From assembly GCA_017430835.1 (NCBI GenBank), contig JAFRMD010000120.1, forward strand, positions 94,080-158,079: 64,000 nucleotides of DNA. Reading direction: 5' to 3'. This document shows positions 42,884-51,216 of the stretch, piece by piece (position 1 is the stretch's first letter; each line of letters begins with the position of its first letter). Under the pieces are notes generated by a model that was given only the letters and a program-made list of their open reading frames with translations, had not been told where the DNA came from and ran no database searches. This DNA is from Methanosphaera sp. (GTDB lineage: Archaea > Methanobacteriota > Methanobacteria > Methanobacteriales > Methanobacteriaceae). The translations under genes were made by a program, and so were the position numbers.

Positions 42884-43282
42884 TTAATCCTCCAATTCTT
42901 TTGTAATCTTTTTTTCAAATTCATTTAAACACTTAAGTAAATCCCGACCATAATTATTTACTAATTCAAAACGGTAATAGTATACATAATCATTAGTTTT
43001 AAGTTCAGGGTAAATATTTTTCAATTCATGTCTTAACAAACATGGATGCATATATCCTTCACTTTCTGCTTCTTTATCAGTTAAATCAATTAACCTTTTA
43101 CTGTAATGCTCTTTTATCCTAAGTATTAATACTTCCCCTATTTCATGGAAATATGCAAAACATAAATCATCCACTCGTAATGGTTTACTACCAGCACGTA
43201 TAGTAGAATACTTATATCCACTTTTTATTACTGGATAAAAATCCTTATGGAATTTTAATACATAATCCACTGGTTTATTCAT
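42884..43282 (-). CDS. ASCH-domain protein
   Basis: 132 aa with the ASCH/PUA-like pattern: 'LKFHKDFYPVIKSGYKYSTIR' at the N-terminus and 'LTDKEAESEGYMHPCLLRHELKNIYPELKTNDYVYYYRFELV' at the C-terminus. ASCH domains bind RNA or modified nucleotides or act on nucleic-acid bases; here the function is unproven. It follows the GIY-repeat gene. Confidence 0.75.
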   Translation of the reverse strand: MNKPVDYVLKFHKDFYPVIKSGYKYSTIRAGSKPLRVDDLCFAYFHEIGEVLILRIKEHYSKRLIDLTDKEAESEGYMHPCLLRHELKNIYPELKTNDYVYYYRFELVNNYGRDLLKCLNEFEKKITKELED

Positions 43283-43314
43283 AATAATAATCCCTCCTTC
43301 AATTATTTATTATT

Positions 43315-43638
43315 TTATTTTAGGTAGATTATTGGATAATCCGTTAATCTACTTGTTCGTAAAGCATAATTAATATTAGTAACACTCCATTTTAAACCGG
43401 ATTCTTTAACTTTCAATCGTAGTTTCATGAAATCCACATTATTAAAAACATTTAAGCCATCGTCGTATTTCCAATAATAACCATTGGTGCATCTATGACA
43501 GTTCATTTTGTAGACGGCGTAAAATCCGGTTTGAGTATTTTCTAATACTTTTGTTTTACGTTTTTTAGGTCTTCTCTTCTTTTTCTTCTTTTTGGGTTCC
43601 TTTTTTGTTTCGTTTATTAAATCTTTTAATAAAACCAT
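43315..43638 (-). CDS. Small protein with a GIY-associated repeat
   Basis: 107 aa. A basic start (KKEPKKKKKKRRPKKRKT) and one module 'TGFYAVYKMNCHRCTNGYYWKYDDGLNVFNNVDFMKLRLKVKESGLKW', the same as those of the GIY-YIG nuclease at 7.7-9.0 kb. A lone DNA-binding-like unit. Confidence 0.65.
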   Translation of the reverse strand: MVLLKDLINETKKEPKKKKKKRRPKKRKTKVLENTQTGFYAVYKMNCHRCTNGYYWKYDDGLNVFNNVDFMKLRLKVKESGLKWSVTNINYALRTSRLTDYPIIYLK

Positions 43639-43763
43639 TTAGTTTTATATTTTTCTCTGAATTTTCTTTTACCTTCGTCATCAAGTTTATGATAAATATA
43701 TGCCCAACTAACTTTAATGGGAATTATTTCAAAATCTTTACTTATATTCTTTTTATCCACCAT
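43626..43763 (-). CDS. Small unknown protein, 45 aa
   Basis: Read from ATG 43763: 'VDKKNISKDFEIIPIKVSWAYIYHKLDDEGKRKFREKYKT'. It overlaps the 43638 gene start by 13 bases in another frame. Charged helix; no match. Confidence 0.45.
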   Translation of the reverse strand: MVDKKNISKDFEIIPIKVSWAYIYHKLDDEGKRKFREKYKTKWFY

Positions 43764-43774
43764 AATAGTTTTTT

Positions 43775-43918
43775 TTATTTCATTACTACCCCATTAACAA
43801 AGAATATTACTCCTAAACTTAATAGGAACCCTGCATAATTCTCAGTTATAATATATGGTACAATATTTAATATTACTAATCCAGTTATTATGAAACTGCA
43901 TCTAACAACATCAACCAT
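43775..43918 (-). CDS. Small membrane protein, 47 aa
   Basis: From ATG 43918: 'MVDVVRCSFIITGLVILNIVPYI' and 'FLLSLGVIFFVNGVVMK', two hydrophobic segments. It fills the space between the 43938 gene and the 43626 gene. Confidence 0.5.
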   Translation of the reverse strand: MVDVVRCSFIITGLVILNIVPYIITENYAGFLLSLGVIFFVNGVVMK

Positions 43919-43937
43919 AATAATATCTACTCTTTAT

Positions 43938-44183
43938 TTAATCCTCCCATTTCCTAACAGGTATACGCCTTATTTCACACTCCTCAACATCCTCAATTAA
44001 ATTACCTCTTAATTGTAATGGATATCGGGTAATATGTACTTGTTCGTAACTGCAACAGGAGTATTTATTGCAGAACTCCTGTGCAAAATACTCATCATCA
44101 ACATAACCCACCGTCCAATCAATAATATCCAAATAATCATCCTCTACTTCATCAAAATCTAATCTTTGAACAATCCTAAACAA
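43938..44183 (-). CDS. Unknown acidic protein, 81 aa
   Basis: TTG start at 44183 with GGAGGTGC upstream. 'VEDDYLDIIDWTVGYVDDEYFAQEFCNKYSCCSYEQVHITRYPL' is acidic and strand-rich. It overlaps the 44159 gene by 25 bases. Confidence 0.55.
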   Translation of the reverse strand: MFRIVQRLDFDEVEDDYLDIIDWTVGYVDDEYFAQEFCNKYSCCSYEQVHITRYPLQLRGNLIEDVEECEIRRIPVRKWED

Positions 44184-44605
44184 TATACAGCACCTCCTCC
44201 TAATATAATAACAGTTTCATTATATGTTTGCACACTTCGATATAAGCATGCAAGTTCAGGTATTAAGTGTTCAGGGAAATCAAACCTTACACTCAAATAT
44301 ATTGGTAAAGTATTCTTTTTCCAAGTAACATAAATACTCTTAAACTTACTTAATTGTTCATAATAAATATTACGTCTTTTACGAGATTGACTATGAACAT
44401 ATGTACTTTGAATATCAAATAATTGTTTAATATCTAATCTTAAACGATTAGCCTCCGAATAATTACTCACATTATACTCCCTGATAAACACATACTCCCA
44501 AAACTTATAAATTAACCTGTTAATCTTTTTCTCACGATTAATATACACTTTACCTTTTTTATTACGTCGGCGCCCAACATTTCCTTTCTTATACCTTTTA
44601 CCCAT
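44159..44605 (-). CDS. Unknown basic protein, 148 aa
   Basis: The first 30 residues are Lys/Arg-rich (GKRYKKGNVGRRRNKKGK), likely nucleic-acid contacting; a helical body follows and a glycine run (ILGGGAVYCLGLF) stands near the end. Not recognised. Confidence 0.6.
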   Translation of the reverse strand: MGKRYKKGNVGRRRNKKGKVYINREKKINRLIYKFWEYVFIREYNVSNYSEANRLRLDIKQLFDIQSTYVHSQSRKRRNIYYEQLSKFKSIYVTWKKNTLPIYLSVRFDFPEHLIPELACLYRSVQTYNETVIILGGGAVYCLGLFKD

Positions 44606-44615
44606 AATTCCCCTT

Positions 44616-45155
44616 TTAGTCTAAGTAACCCTCCTTAATCTTATCATGAAACTCAGCTGATGACTTGAAACCTAACTTCTTAGCCAACTTAACAGCCATA
44701 GTTAAATAAGTTTGCCTGTCAGCATCCAACTCGTTTAATAAATCTACCACTTCATTATTTAATAATACATCACCACCACAGTTCTGATAATCAATAAAAC
44801 CTAATTCACTATCATAACAGAATCTTTTACCCTCCATATTATCATCTAATTGTTTTATTTTCATATTCCATTCTGGATCAAGTATCCATCTTCGACCATC
44901 CTTGAAACTTATATAAGCTATTGAATCATCACCATGTCCACAGCATGCATTATCTATAAAACTACATGTGGTTAATCCTTGCAGGCAAAAGTCAACATCC
45001 TCTACACCGTTAATGTCTAAACTTGGTTTATTACACTTTGGACATAGTTTTGTTTTTTTACCATGAATATTAACATCACCATCTGGATACTCCCAAGTAT
45101 TAGACGTATAGTTATATGTTACTTTTTCTCCGTTTTCATCAAACATGTAAGTCAT
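44616..45155 (-). CDS. Zinc-containing unknown protein, 179 aa
   Basis: 'TKLCPKCNKPSLDINGVEDVDFCLQGL', then CSFIDNACCGHGDDSIAYISFKDGRRW: a CxxC plus Cys cluster likely binds a metal. The C-terminal part (LLNELDADRQTYLTMAVKLAKKLGF) is helical. 44616 is three codons from the next gene. Confidence 0.65.
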   Translation of the reverse strand: MTYMFDENGEKVTYNYTSNTWEYPDGDVNIHGKKTKLCPKCNKPSLDINGVEDVDFCLQGLTTCSFIDNACCGHGDDSIAYISFKDGRRWILDPEWNMKIKQLDDNMEGKRFCYDSELGFIDYQNCGGDVLLNNEVVDLLNELDADRQTYLTMAVKLAKKLGFKSSAEFHDKIKEGYLD

Positions 45156-45166
45156 GATAATTTTTT

Positions 45167-45409
45167 TTATCCTGTGTATGAGTATTTCTTTAAAGCATCA
45201 CCAGCATACTTAATACTATTACACATATCACTTAACGATAATCCTAGTTCATCAAAGCCTTGGCGCATCATCAATTCAATAACCTTACCTCGGATACTTT
45301 TAACAGTATAGTAATCATCATCTTTTTGTAATCGTTGATAATAATCAATTACCTTATCAATTACAAGGTTACAATATTCCTCATCTAATAATCTAATTAA
45401 TTCATCCAT
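45167..45409 (-). CDS. Small helical protein, 80 aa
   Basis: 'DELIRLLDEEYCNLVIDKVIDYYQRLQKDDDYYTVKSIRGKVIELMMRQGF' reads as helices only. Located between the small membrane protein gene and the 45155 gene. Confidence 0.6.
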   Translation of the reverse strand: MDELIRLLDEEYCNLVIDKVIDYYQRLQKDDDYYTVKSIRGKVIELMMRQGFDELGLSLSDMCNSIKYAGDALKKYSYTG

Positions 45410-45438
45410 AAAAATTATATCCTCAATTTCTCTTTTTT

Positions 45439-45600
45439 TTATACAAATAGGAGCATACTGGAAGCTAATCCAAACAATCCTAAAACAATAATATTAGTTA
45501 TACACATACTCCATTGATTATAATATAATCCAGTAATGCAAACAGTGACTATTATGAATATTAGGAAAATCAAAGGTAATGGAATAACTCCCAAATTCAT
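45439..45600 (-). CDS. Small membrane protein, 53 aa
   Basis: From ATG 45600 (ATGA overlap with the 45597 gene stop): 'VIPLPLIFLIFIIVTVCITGLYY' and 'CITNIIVLGLFGLASSMLLF' are two transmembrane segments. A third example of a two-helix small membrane protein in this operon. Confidence 0.55.
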   Translation of the reverse strand: MNLGVIPLPLIFLIFIIVTVCITGLYYNQWSMCITNIIVLGLFGLASSMLLFV

Positions 45601-46031
45601 TTTTCTCCTATTTGTAATTCATTTATTAATTCATTTAAAACATTAACTACTGCTTTCACCTCAGCACCAGTAAGCAGATAACCTTTACGATTATTCACTT
45701 CTTCAATCTTACCATACAATTTATCAATTACTTCTTTTTTATAAGATTCTTCCAATTCCTTTATCTTCTCCGTTAATTCATTAAATTTAAAACATTCATC
45801 CACAATACCAATTAATTGCTCACCAGTACGACGATTCACAATAAAGCTATCATGAATATACCACTCATCACCATCGAAACAAGACTCAGCAACATAACCA
45901 AGATTACGATACAATTCAATGAAATCATGTTTATTAAAAACACAAGTACTACTTGGTGTTTTTAAAGTGTATTCATCCTTATTAATGCATTGTACTTTCC
46001 AAGTATCATTATTCCATTCCTCAAAAACCAT
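45597..46031 (-). CDS. Unknown protein, about 144 aa
   Basis: Start ATG 46031 (MVFEEWNNDTW), though GTG 46043 is possible. A strand-rich N-terminal half (TWKVQCINKDEYTLKTPSSTCVFNKHD, 'FIVNRRTGEQLIGIVDECF') and a helical C-terminal half, so it resembles the hairpin-plus-coil family in a larger form. Confidence 0.6.
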   Translation of the reverse strand: MVFEEWNNDTWKVQCINKDEYTLKTPSSTCVFNKHDFIELYRNLGYVAESCFDGDEWYIHDSFIVNRRTGEQLIGIVDECFKFNELTEKIKELEESYKKEVIDKLYGKIEEVNNRKGYLLTGAEVKAVVNVLNELINELQIGEK

Positions 46032-46224
46032 GATAACCCACACGCCCCGCAGTTTTAACTAATTCTAAAATATCCTCTATATTATAATTACATAAGCATT
46101 CTGTATCCCCTGTAACATTTTCACCTTCTTTTTTACATCTTATGTGTGTTGTTGCTTTTTCTGTCCTGTTATTGTAAGTGTAGCTATTTACTTTTGCATA
46201 TGGGCACATACTAGTACACTTCAT
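46021..46224 (-). CDS. Cys-rich small protein, 67 aa
   Basis: MKCTSMCPYAKV, RCKKE, CLCNY: four or more Cys in CxxxC-type pairs, probably metal-binding. Start ATG 46224; the TTG at 46233 is less likely. Overlaps 45597 by about 10 bases. Confidence 0.6.
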   Translation of the reverse strand: MKCTSMCPYAKVNSYTYNNRTEKATTHIRCKKEGENVTGDTECLCNYNIEDILELVKTAGRVGYHGF

Positions 46225-46513
46225 AATCCTCAATCCCTAACTCTCTTTTCAAATTATTCAAATCAATAGTAAAATCTCTGAAATAAGTGTCTCTTGTTTC
46301 AAGATACTTCTTATTATTGAATCGTATCTGAGAATTAATCAACCGAATAGTATCCTCTTTAAATTCTCTTAACTCAGCATTCTCTTTTTCTAATCTTATT
46401 AATCTTTTTTCACAAATATTTAATTGTGCTTCTTTTTTCAATTCCACAGAGTTAGTAACTTCATCTGTTTTCACAATTCCAACAATATCATCCACACTTA
46501 TTTTATCAACCAT
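46211..46513 (-). CDS. Coiled-coil protein, about 100 aa
   Basis: 'VDKISVDDIVGIVKTDEVTNSVELKKEAQLNICEKRLIRLEKENAELREFKEDTIRLI' shows heptads (ICEKRLIRLEKENAELREF). Start ATG 46513 inside a frame open to 46531. First member of the run of coiled-coil genes to about 51 kb. Confidence 0.65.
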   Translation of the reverse strand: MVDKISVDDIVGIVKTDEVTNSVELKKEAQLNICEKRLIRLEKENAELREFKEDTIRLINSQIRFNNKKYLETRDTYFRDFTIDLNNLKRELGIEDYEVY

Positions 46514-46554
46514 TTTTTTATACCAACCCATCCATTCATCATTTATTCTTTTTT

Positions 46555-46923
46555 TTAAGATAATAACCTATCTATTTTTTCTACAACTTCTTTTAACACT
46601 TCAATTTGATGTTCTATTTTCAATTTCTCCTCAGCATCAGTAACATACTCTAATCTTGCATTTAACATATTTAATTCTTCTTGAGGTATAACCTGTATTG
46701 CCTCACGAGTATAAAACTCAGTATTCGCATCACTATCATACATTATACGGTCATCATTACATTTATTATACAACCTATTAATTTCATTGATACATTCAGG
46801 TAATTCCGTATTTAAATCAAATTCACTCTTATCATATTCATATTCATAAATATTAATTTTCACAGTATTCTTAGTAGGATTATATTTAAAATAATCTGGA
46901 AGAATTATGCCATTTTCAATCAT
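46555..46923 (-). CDS. Coiled-coil protein, 122 aa
   Basis: 'YFKYNPTKNTVKINIYEYEYDKSEFDLNTELPECINEINRLYN' then a coil 'LNMLNARLEYVTDAEEKLKIEHQIEVLKEVVEKIDRLL'. GAGAGG precedes ATG 46923. It overlaps the 46920 gene by 4 bases. Confidence 0.65.
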   Translation of the reverse strand: MIENGIILPDYFKYNPTKNTVKINIYEYEYDKSEFDLNTELPECINEINRLYNKCNDDRIMYDSDANTEFYTREAIQVIPQEELNMLNARLEYVTDAEEKLKIEHQIEVLKEVVEKIDRLLS

Positions 46924-47345
46924 ATATTAAACCTCTCTTTTGCAATTGAAATATATTCATTTAATAATTCTCTTTCTTGGTCATGGTCTTGTAGGTCGGC
47001 ATTATTCCAAATTGCCTCTCCTAAATCTATACCGAAATAATCATTGTACATTAAAAACCATGCAAGATTATGATATACTTTTTCTTCAAGTTCAACAACC
47101 CTATTTTTTAAATATTCATTCTCATCAACCAATGCATTCAATTCCAATGCTAAATCATGTTCTCCCACTTTTAACTCCTCATTCTCCTCTGATAAATTAT
47201 TTAAGTTGCTGATTATACTTTCTGCACTTTCTCTGTTGAATTTATCAAAATCAATATAAGGATTATTGATTAAAGTTCCTTTGTGGTATAAATAATAAAT
47301 TCCATTACTACATAACCTTAATTCATATTGTTTATTTTTATTCAT
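46920..47345 (-). CDS. Coiled-coil protein, 141 aa
   Basis: A hairpin (QYELRLCSNGIYYLYHKGTLINNPYIDFDKFNRE) then 'ISNLNNLSEENEELKVGEHDLALELNALVDENEYLKNRVVELE' heptads. Clear member of the 'RF/QYELR strand, LNNL, EN' family of this block. Confidence 0.68.
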   Translation of the reverse strand: MNKNKQYELRLCSNGIYYLYHKGTLINNPYIDFDKFNRESAESIISNLNNLSEENEELKVGEHDLALELNALVDENEYLKNRVVELEEKVYHNLAWFLMYNDYFGIDLGEAIWNNADLQDHDQERELLNEYISIAKERFNI

Positions 47346-47363
47346 TCTATTTTCAACCCCTTA

Positions 47364-47528
47364 TTAATCATTCCATAACTTATATCGTGATGGTTTCGGA
47401 GAGAATATTCTAATTCTTCTACGGTAACCTTTAAAAGCATTATATTTTCCAAAACCATGAAACTTAGTCTTATGAGAACACCAGTTGTATCGTCTCCATT
47501 GGATTGGTAATGTTCTATGAAATTTCAT
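47364..47528 (-). CDS. Small basic protein, 54 aa
   Basis: From ATG 47528 (ATGA overlap with the 47525 gene): 'MKFHRTLPIQWRRYNWCSHKTKFHGFGKYNAFKGYRRRIRIFS' is strongly basic and aromatic. Probably nucleic-acid binding. Positioned among the coiled-coil genes. Confidence 0.55.
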   Translation of the reverse strand: MKFHRTLPIQWRRYNWCSHKTKFHGFGKYNAFKGYRRRIRIFSPKPSRYKLWND

Positions 47529-48040
47529 TCTATTTCAACTCCCTCTCCAATATTATTTATTTTATCATAAGCTAATTTTAATTGATTATTTAAACGTTCC
47601 ACTTCATTTTCCAAAGAAATATTATTGTTTCGTAAGGTTTTATTTTCTTCACCTAAACTATATAAATTATTAGCTGCTATAGCCAAACCATCCTCTTTAT
47701 AACCTTCCTCTTCATTCAATACTTGAATTGAGCATTCAGTTATGAATGCATAATGATTAATCCATTTTTGAAGTTTCTGGTTTTTATCTTCCAACACCCC
47801 ATTTTCATTATTGAAATTATTTAATAATGCGAGGTTTTCATCAGCAGTTAAACTATACTCATACAAATACTCATAATAATCTTCCATTGCCATACGTAAG
47901 ACTTCATCTTCACTAAACTCTTCACTATCATCACAATGGTAATATTCTTCTTTAAAATCCTCTAAAGATTTTAAACCCTTTGTATCTACGAGGTAATATA
48001 TTTCATCATCTAATAATTTAACAAAACGATTCTTACTCAT
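47525..48040 (-). CDS. Coiled-coil protein, 171 aa
   Basis: A hairpin (KNRFVKLLDDEIYYLVDTKGLKSLEDFKEEYY), an acidic middle and 'LTADENLALLNNFNNENGVLEDKNQKLQKWINH', then a coil 'NNNISLENEVERLNNQLKLAYDKI'. Strongly similar in plan to the 48328 protein (KxSADETVDLLNQL). Confidence 0.7.
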   Translation of the reverse strand: MSKNRFVKLLDDEIYYLVDTKGLKSLEDFKEEYYHCDDSEEFSEDEVLRMAMEDYYEYLYEYSLTADENLALLNNFNNENGVLEDKNQKLQKWINHYAFITECSIQVLNEEEGYKEDGLAIAANNLYSLGEENKTLRNNNISLENEVERLNNQLKLAYDKINNIGEGVEIE

Positions 48041-48046
48041 ATGCCT

Positions 48047-48352
48047 TCAACTCATCATATTCATTAACATGTCACGACTGACATTGCTTAATCTTTTCAA
48101 ATCCTCAAAGTCTTTATGATCCAAATCATCAAATGAATGTATATCATCATGAAAATAAGATTGGAATTTGGCAACTACATTCATAAAATCATCTAATATA
48201 TTATGGGTATTATTTTTCTCAAACTCATAATGGTTTAATAATCTTATCATTTCAAAAACATTAACTGCATCACACTCTTGGTTATCCCATACTGGATTCT
48301 GTACATTGAATTTAATATTCTCCTTGTTTAATCTGTTCTCAAAACGTGGCAT
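48047..48352 (-). CDS. Unknown helical protein, 101 aa
   Basis: 'MPRFENRLNKENIKFNVQNPVWDNQECDAVNVFEMIRLLNHYEFEKNNTHNIL' ends in helices. A member of the same set, with the 'EMIRLLNHYE' helix. Overlaps 48328 by 25 bases. Confidence 0.6.
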   Translation of the reverse strand: MPRFENRLNKENIKFNVQNPVWDNQECDAVNVFEMIRLLNHYEFEKNNTHNILDDFMNVVAKFQSYFHDDIHSFDDLDHKDFEDLKRLSNVSRDMLMNMMS

Positions 48353-48696
48353 GTTATGTATTCCTCCGGAAATAATTCCTTTAAATCCTCAAGACGTTCC
48401 TCATCTTCCAAGAACCATTCAATGAAATAATCATATATATCCTGCATATTCTTTTTTAATTCCTTATTCTCCTCACGTACAGTACATAACTGGTTTAGTA
48501 AATCCACAGTTTCATCAGCACTTAAACTATTCTTTTTAATAAAATCCTCATCCACATTAGATAAATTAAATATTGTATCATTATCCATTTCACTTATTAA
48601 TCCTTTAACATATTCTAGTGCTGCTTTACTGAATTTAACTTTATCTAAAACAAAAGCTAAATCATCTTTAAATAATACTTTAATAAAACGTCCCAT
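48328..48696 (-). CDS. Coiled-coil protein, 122 aa
   Basis: 'MGRFIKVLFKDDLAFVLDKVKFSKAALEYVKGLISEMD', then 'SLSADETVDLLNQLCTVREENKELKKNMQDIYDYF'. Paralogue of 47525 by the strand and 'SADE..(L/D)LLNQL' motifs. Confidence 0.7.
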   Translation of the reverse strand: MGRFIKVLFKDDLAFVLDKVKFSKAALEYVKGLISEMDNDTIFNLSNVDEDFIKKNSLSADETVDLLNQLCTVREENKELKKNMQDIYDYFIEWFLEDEERLEDLKELFPEEYITCHVLRTD

Positions 48697-48731
48697 ATTA
48701 TATCACCATCTCATAATTATTTTATTTTATT

Positions 48732-49169
48732 TTATTTTTTACTATAATCTTCAATATGTGCATTTATACTGAGGGCATTACGTTTTCTATCTCTAAATAA
48801 TGTGAATATTGCATCATATTTGCCTTTAAATAGATTATAATTTGCAGGTATTTTGAAGATATTAGTTTCGATAAACTCACTAAAATCATCTAACTCAATA
48901 TCTGGATAATCATCTAATTCAAAACGGATTAAATTATTTTCTTGTTTTAATTTCAATTCACTTTTCAAATCAGAGTAATCATGTTCCATTACTTCATAGT
49001 CTGCTTTAAGTTTATGATGTTCCCATTTCAAATTTTCATAATCCTCATTTAACTCGTTGATTATATCCACTAATTCAGTGAAAGTTAATAGCTTATCTCC
49101 GTCTTTTATTCCACTACTTTCAGTAAGTACATTTAATATTCTGAATCTTCTTTTAGGGTTAGTCTTCAT
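48732..49169 (-). CDS. Coiled-coil protein, 145 aa
   Basis: Start ATG 49169 behind GGAGGG; the frame extends to 49208 through a TTG. 'FTELVDIINELNEDYENLKWEHHKLKADYEVMEHDYSDLKSELKLKQENN' is the heptad region; the C-terminal half is mixed ('YPDIELDDFSEFIETNIFKIPANYNLFKGKYDAIFTLFRD'). Confidence 0.68.
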   Translation of the reverse strand: MKTNPKRRFRILNVLTESSGIKDGDKLLTFTELVDIINELNEDYENLKWEHHKLKADYEVMEHDYSDLKSELKLKQENNLIRFELDDYPDIELDDFSEFIETNIFKIPANYNLFKGKYDAIFTLFRDRKRNALSINAHIEDYSKK

Positions 49170-49455
49170 TGAATTCCCTCCATTGTCTTCGCATAGTGTA
49201 TCCTCCAAGGTCTTCTATTAATTTCTCAGCAAAAGCCAACTTACCCCTAACAGTATTTAAACTCTCATTTAAATTGTTAATATTACCACGATACACACTT
49301 AAGACATTACACATTAATTTACAATCCGTTAAATCATTAAAATATAAATACGGCATATCATTATAAAAAAGTACATTCTTATTGGGTGTGTCATCTAATG
49401 TTTCATGTACAACCACTTTATAATCACCATATCTGAGTATTTCCTTTGAAATCAT
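49159..49455 (-). CDS. Small protein, 98 aa (coil-hairpin family)
   Basis: 'YGDYKVVVHETLDDTPNKNVLFYNDMPYLYFNDLTDCKLMCNVLSVYRGNINNLNESLNTVRGKLAF' is a hairpin plus helix. It overlaps the 48732 gene by 11 bases and the 49452 gene by 4. Confidence 0.62.
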   Translation of the reverse strand: MISKEILRYGDYKVVVHETLDDTPNKNVLFYNDMPYLYFNDLTDCKLMCNVLSVYRGNINNLNESLNTVRGKLAFAEKLIEDLGGYTMRRQWREFNED

Positions 49456-49712
49456 ATTCTTGAATAATCCTCTCTTACTTCATCAATCCAATATTTAATA
49501 TCCTCTTCAGCCTCATATAATCCCAAGTGTTTTTTTAACATTTCAACAATAGCACATTGAATATTCAACTCATCAATAACAATAGATGCATCCCCAATTG
49601 GATATAATATTATTTCACTGTCAAAACTTGTTTTAAGCTTATCCTCAATATCAGTAATTGTTATACAATCATCAAGTTTATCTTCAATTGTTTCAAATCT
49701 TTTAATCATCAT
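49452..49712 (-). CDS. Unknown helical protein, 86 aa
   Basis: 'IKRFETIEDKLDDCITITDIEDKLKTSFDSEIILYPIGDASIVIDELNIQCAIVEMLKKHLGLYE' shows strand and helix; acidic. Coupled to the 49159 gene by a 4-base overlap. Confidence 0.6.
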   Translation of the reverse strand: MMIKRFETIEDKLDDCITITDIEDKLKTSFDSEIILYPIGDASIVIDELNIQCAIVEMLKKHLGLYEAEEDIKYWIDEVREDYSRI

Positions 49713-49735
49713 TCCCCCTAGTTAAATAATTATTT

Positions 49736-49837
49736 TTATAGTAAACAGTCTGTGCATTCGTATCTATCTCCTCTTGTGACATAGATTATTCTTTTGTCTG
49801 CTCCACAATCATCTGCAGACTGGTTGATTAAGACCAC
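49736..49837 (-). CDS. Possible tiny zinc protein, 33 aa
   Basis: GTG start at 49837 read on the minus strand; includes CGADKRIIYVTRGDRYECTDC, a half-zinc-ribbon-like pattern. No clear ribosome site, so it may be spurious. It fills the 49713-49856 gap. Confidence 0.35.
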   Translation of the reverse strand: MVLINQSADDCGADKRIIYVTRGDRYECTDCLL

Positions 49838-49856
49838 ACATTATTTTATTTCCCTT

Positions 49857-50219
49857 TTATTTTTTCTCTTTTCCTTTTTCTTCTAAAAACCATTCCTTTA
49901 ATTTTTCCGTATATTTCACACTACTATGATATGGCTCGTATAATTCCTCACGTAACTCTTTTAAAATAACTTCCTCTTGTTTGTATTTCTCATCACCTGT
50001 ACGATGATACATTCCCTGCATGTACCATATCTTATTTTGTAATAATTCATATACACGGTCTTGATAATGACGGTTATTTAACACTTCCACTATTTCAGTT
50101 ACACTATAAGCCATACCTAAACGCTTGTTATAGACACATTTATTATTCATGAATTTGCGGTCATTACTGCATTCAGGGCATTCTTCAACACTAAATCTAG
50201 GATTATGATTCATCTTCAT
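49857..50219 (-). CDS. Coil-hairpin family protein with CxxC, 120 aa
   Basis: 'NPRFSVEECPECSNDRKFMNNKCVYNKRLGMAYSVTEIVEVLNNRHYQDRVYELL' starts with the 'RFSVEE' strand of the family and adds CPECSNDRKFMNNKC, a metal-type cluster. Helical C-terminus. Confidence 0.65.
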   Translation of the reverse strand: MKMNHNPRFSVEECPECSNDRKFMNNKCVYNKRLGMAYSVTEIVEVLNNRHYQDRVYELLQNKIWYMQGMYHRTGDEKYKQEEVILKELREELYEPYHSSVKYTEKLKEWFLEEKGKEKK

Positions 50220-50575
50220 TATAATAACTCCTCTAATTCTGTTTGTATTTCTAATAAACCTGTTAGTTTACCATTATAGAATCCTTTAATATAATCAGAA
50301 TCATTATTCGCTGATGTGTTATGGACTCTACTGTCCACGTTAATTGTTAACATTACTTTTTTATCAATTAAACTTTCAATCTTCCTTAAAAGTACATGAT
50401 AATCCTGTACTTCTTCTTCATAATAATCACCACGGTCTTTAAGATTATTTATTAACTTGTTAACTTCATCTAAATTAGACACTACTATTAATGAACCATC
50501 ACGACTATTAACACCAGTAATTTTAAAATCACCATCATCTTTTACTTCTAAATTAAATTTTTCATCATTAACCAT
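50219..50575 (-). CDS. Coil-hairpin family protein, 118 aa
   Basis: 'EKFNLEVKDDGDFKITGVNSRDGSLIVVSNLDEVNKLINNLKDRGDYYEEEVQDYHVLLRKIESLIDKK'. Hairpin, 'NKLINNLKDRG' helix and coil. The stop shares a base with the next start. Confidence 0.65.
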   Translation of the reverse strand: MVNDEKFNLEVKDDGDFKITGVNSRDGSLIVVSNLDEVNKLINNLKDRGDYYEEEVQDYHVLLRKIESLIDKKVMLTINVDSRVHNTSANNDSDYIKGFYNGKLTGLLEIQTELEELL

Positions 50576-50924
50576 TGTGAATCATCTCCTTTAATCGTAG
50601 TAATTCCATATTGCATAATGTGAAGGTATCCACACTATCACCAGTAGTGTATTGTAATTCACTTAATTTATTATTCTCAGCAATACGCTCCTCAATTATT
50701 TTATCAACTTCACTTAATTTACTAGCTAACATGAAACATTTCGTTTTATATTTGTTTTTACTGTTTTCTTGTTGGTTTAGGAATTCGCATAAACGTTTAA
50801 TAGCTGGTTCATCCTTTAAAACTAATTGACAGGTTGGACTTAATAATTCATCATTTTTGTCAATTAAACAATACTCTTTTAACATGGGTATTTCTTCAAC
50901 AGTGAAACGATCATTATTACTCAT
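50568..50924 (-). CDS. Coil-hairpin family protein, 118 aa
   Basis: 'NNDRFTVEEIPMLKEYCLIDKNDELLSPTCQLVLKDEPAIKRLCEFLNQQENSKNKYKTKCFMLASKLSEVDKIIEERIAENNKL' is the clearest 'RFTVEE..P..KEYCLID' form of the family. Overlaps 50219 by 8 bases. Confidence 0.7.
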   Translation of the reverse strand: MSNNDRFTVEEIPMLKEYCLIDKNDELLSPTCQLVLKDEPAIKRLCEFLNQQENSKNKYKTKCFMLASKLSEVDKIIEERIAENNKLSELQYTTGDSVDTFTLCNMELLRLKEMIHNG

Positions 50925-50928
50925 TTTT

Positions 50929-51216
50929 TCACAACCCTGTAATCCATTTTAATTGAATGTCATATGCTTTATGATTTATGGTGCATTCACTTCCCATGTA
51001 TTCGTTTAATTCTTTGATTAATTTTGATGGAAAATCCTCCTGTAAGTATACGCTAATTTCACCCACATCAGAATGTACTATCATTGTTACTTTTTTGAAA
51101 TCATATGTAGCTAGTATTTTTTTGATGTCCTGTTTGATTTCTTCAAGTAATTCTTCTTGTTCTACATCAGTTGTCATGAAACTCACTGCTTTAGTTACTG
51201 CTTTATTATTAGTCAT
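50929..51216 (-). CDS. Unknown small protein, 95 aa
   Basis: 'DVEQEELLEEIKQDIKKILATYDFKKVTMIVHSDVGEISVYLQEDFPSKLIKELNEYMG' is a mixed helix/strand domain. It overlaps the 51213 gene by 4 bases. Confidence 0.6.
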   Translation of the reverse strand: MTNNKAVTKAVSFMTTDVEQEELLEEIKQDIKKILATYDFKKVTMIVHSDVGEISVYLQEDFPSKLIKELNEYMGSECTINHKAYDIQLKWITGL

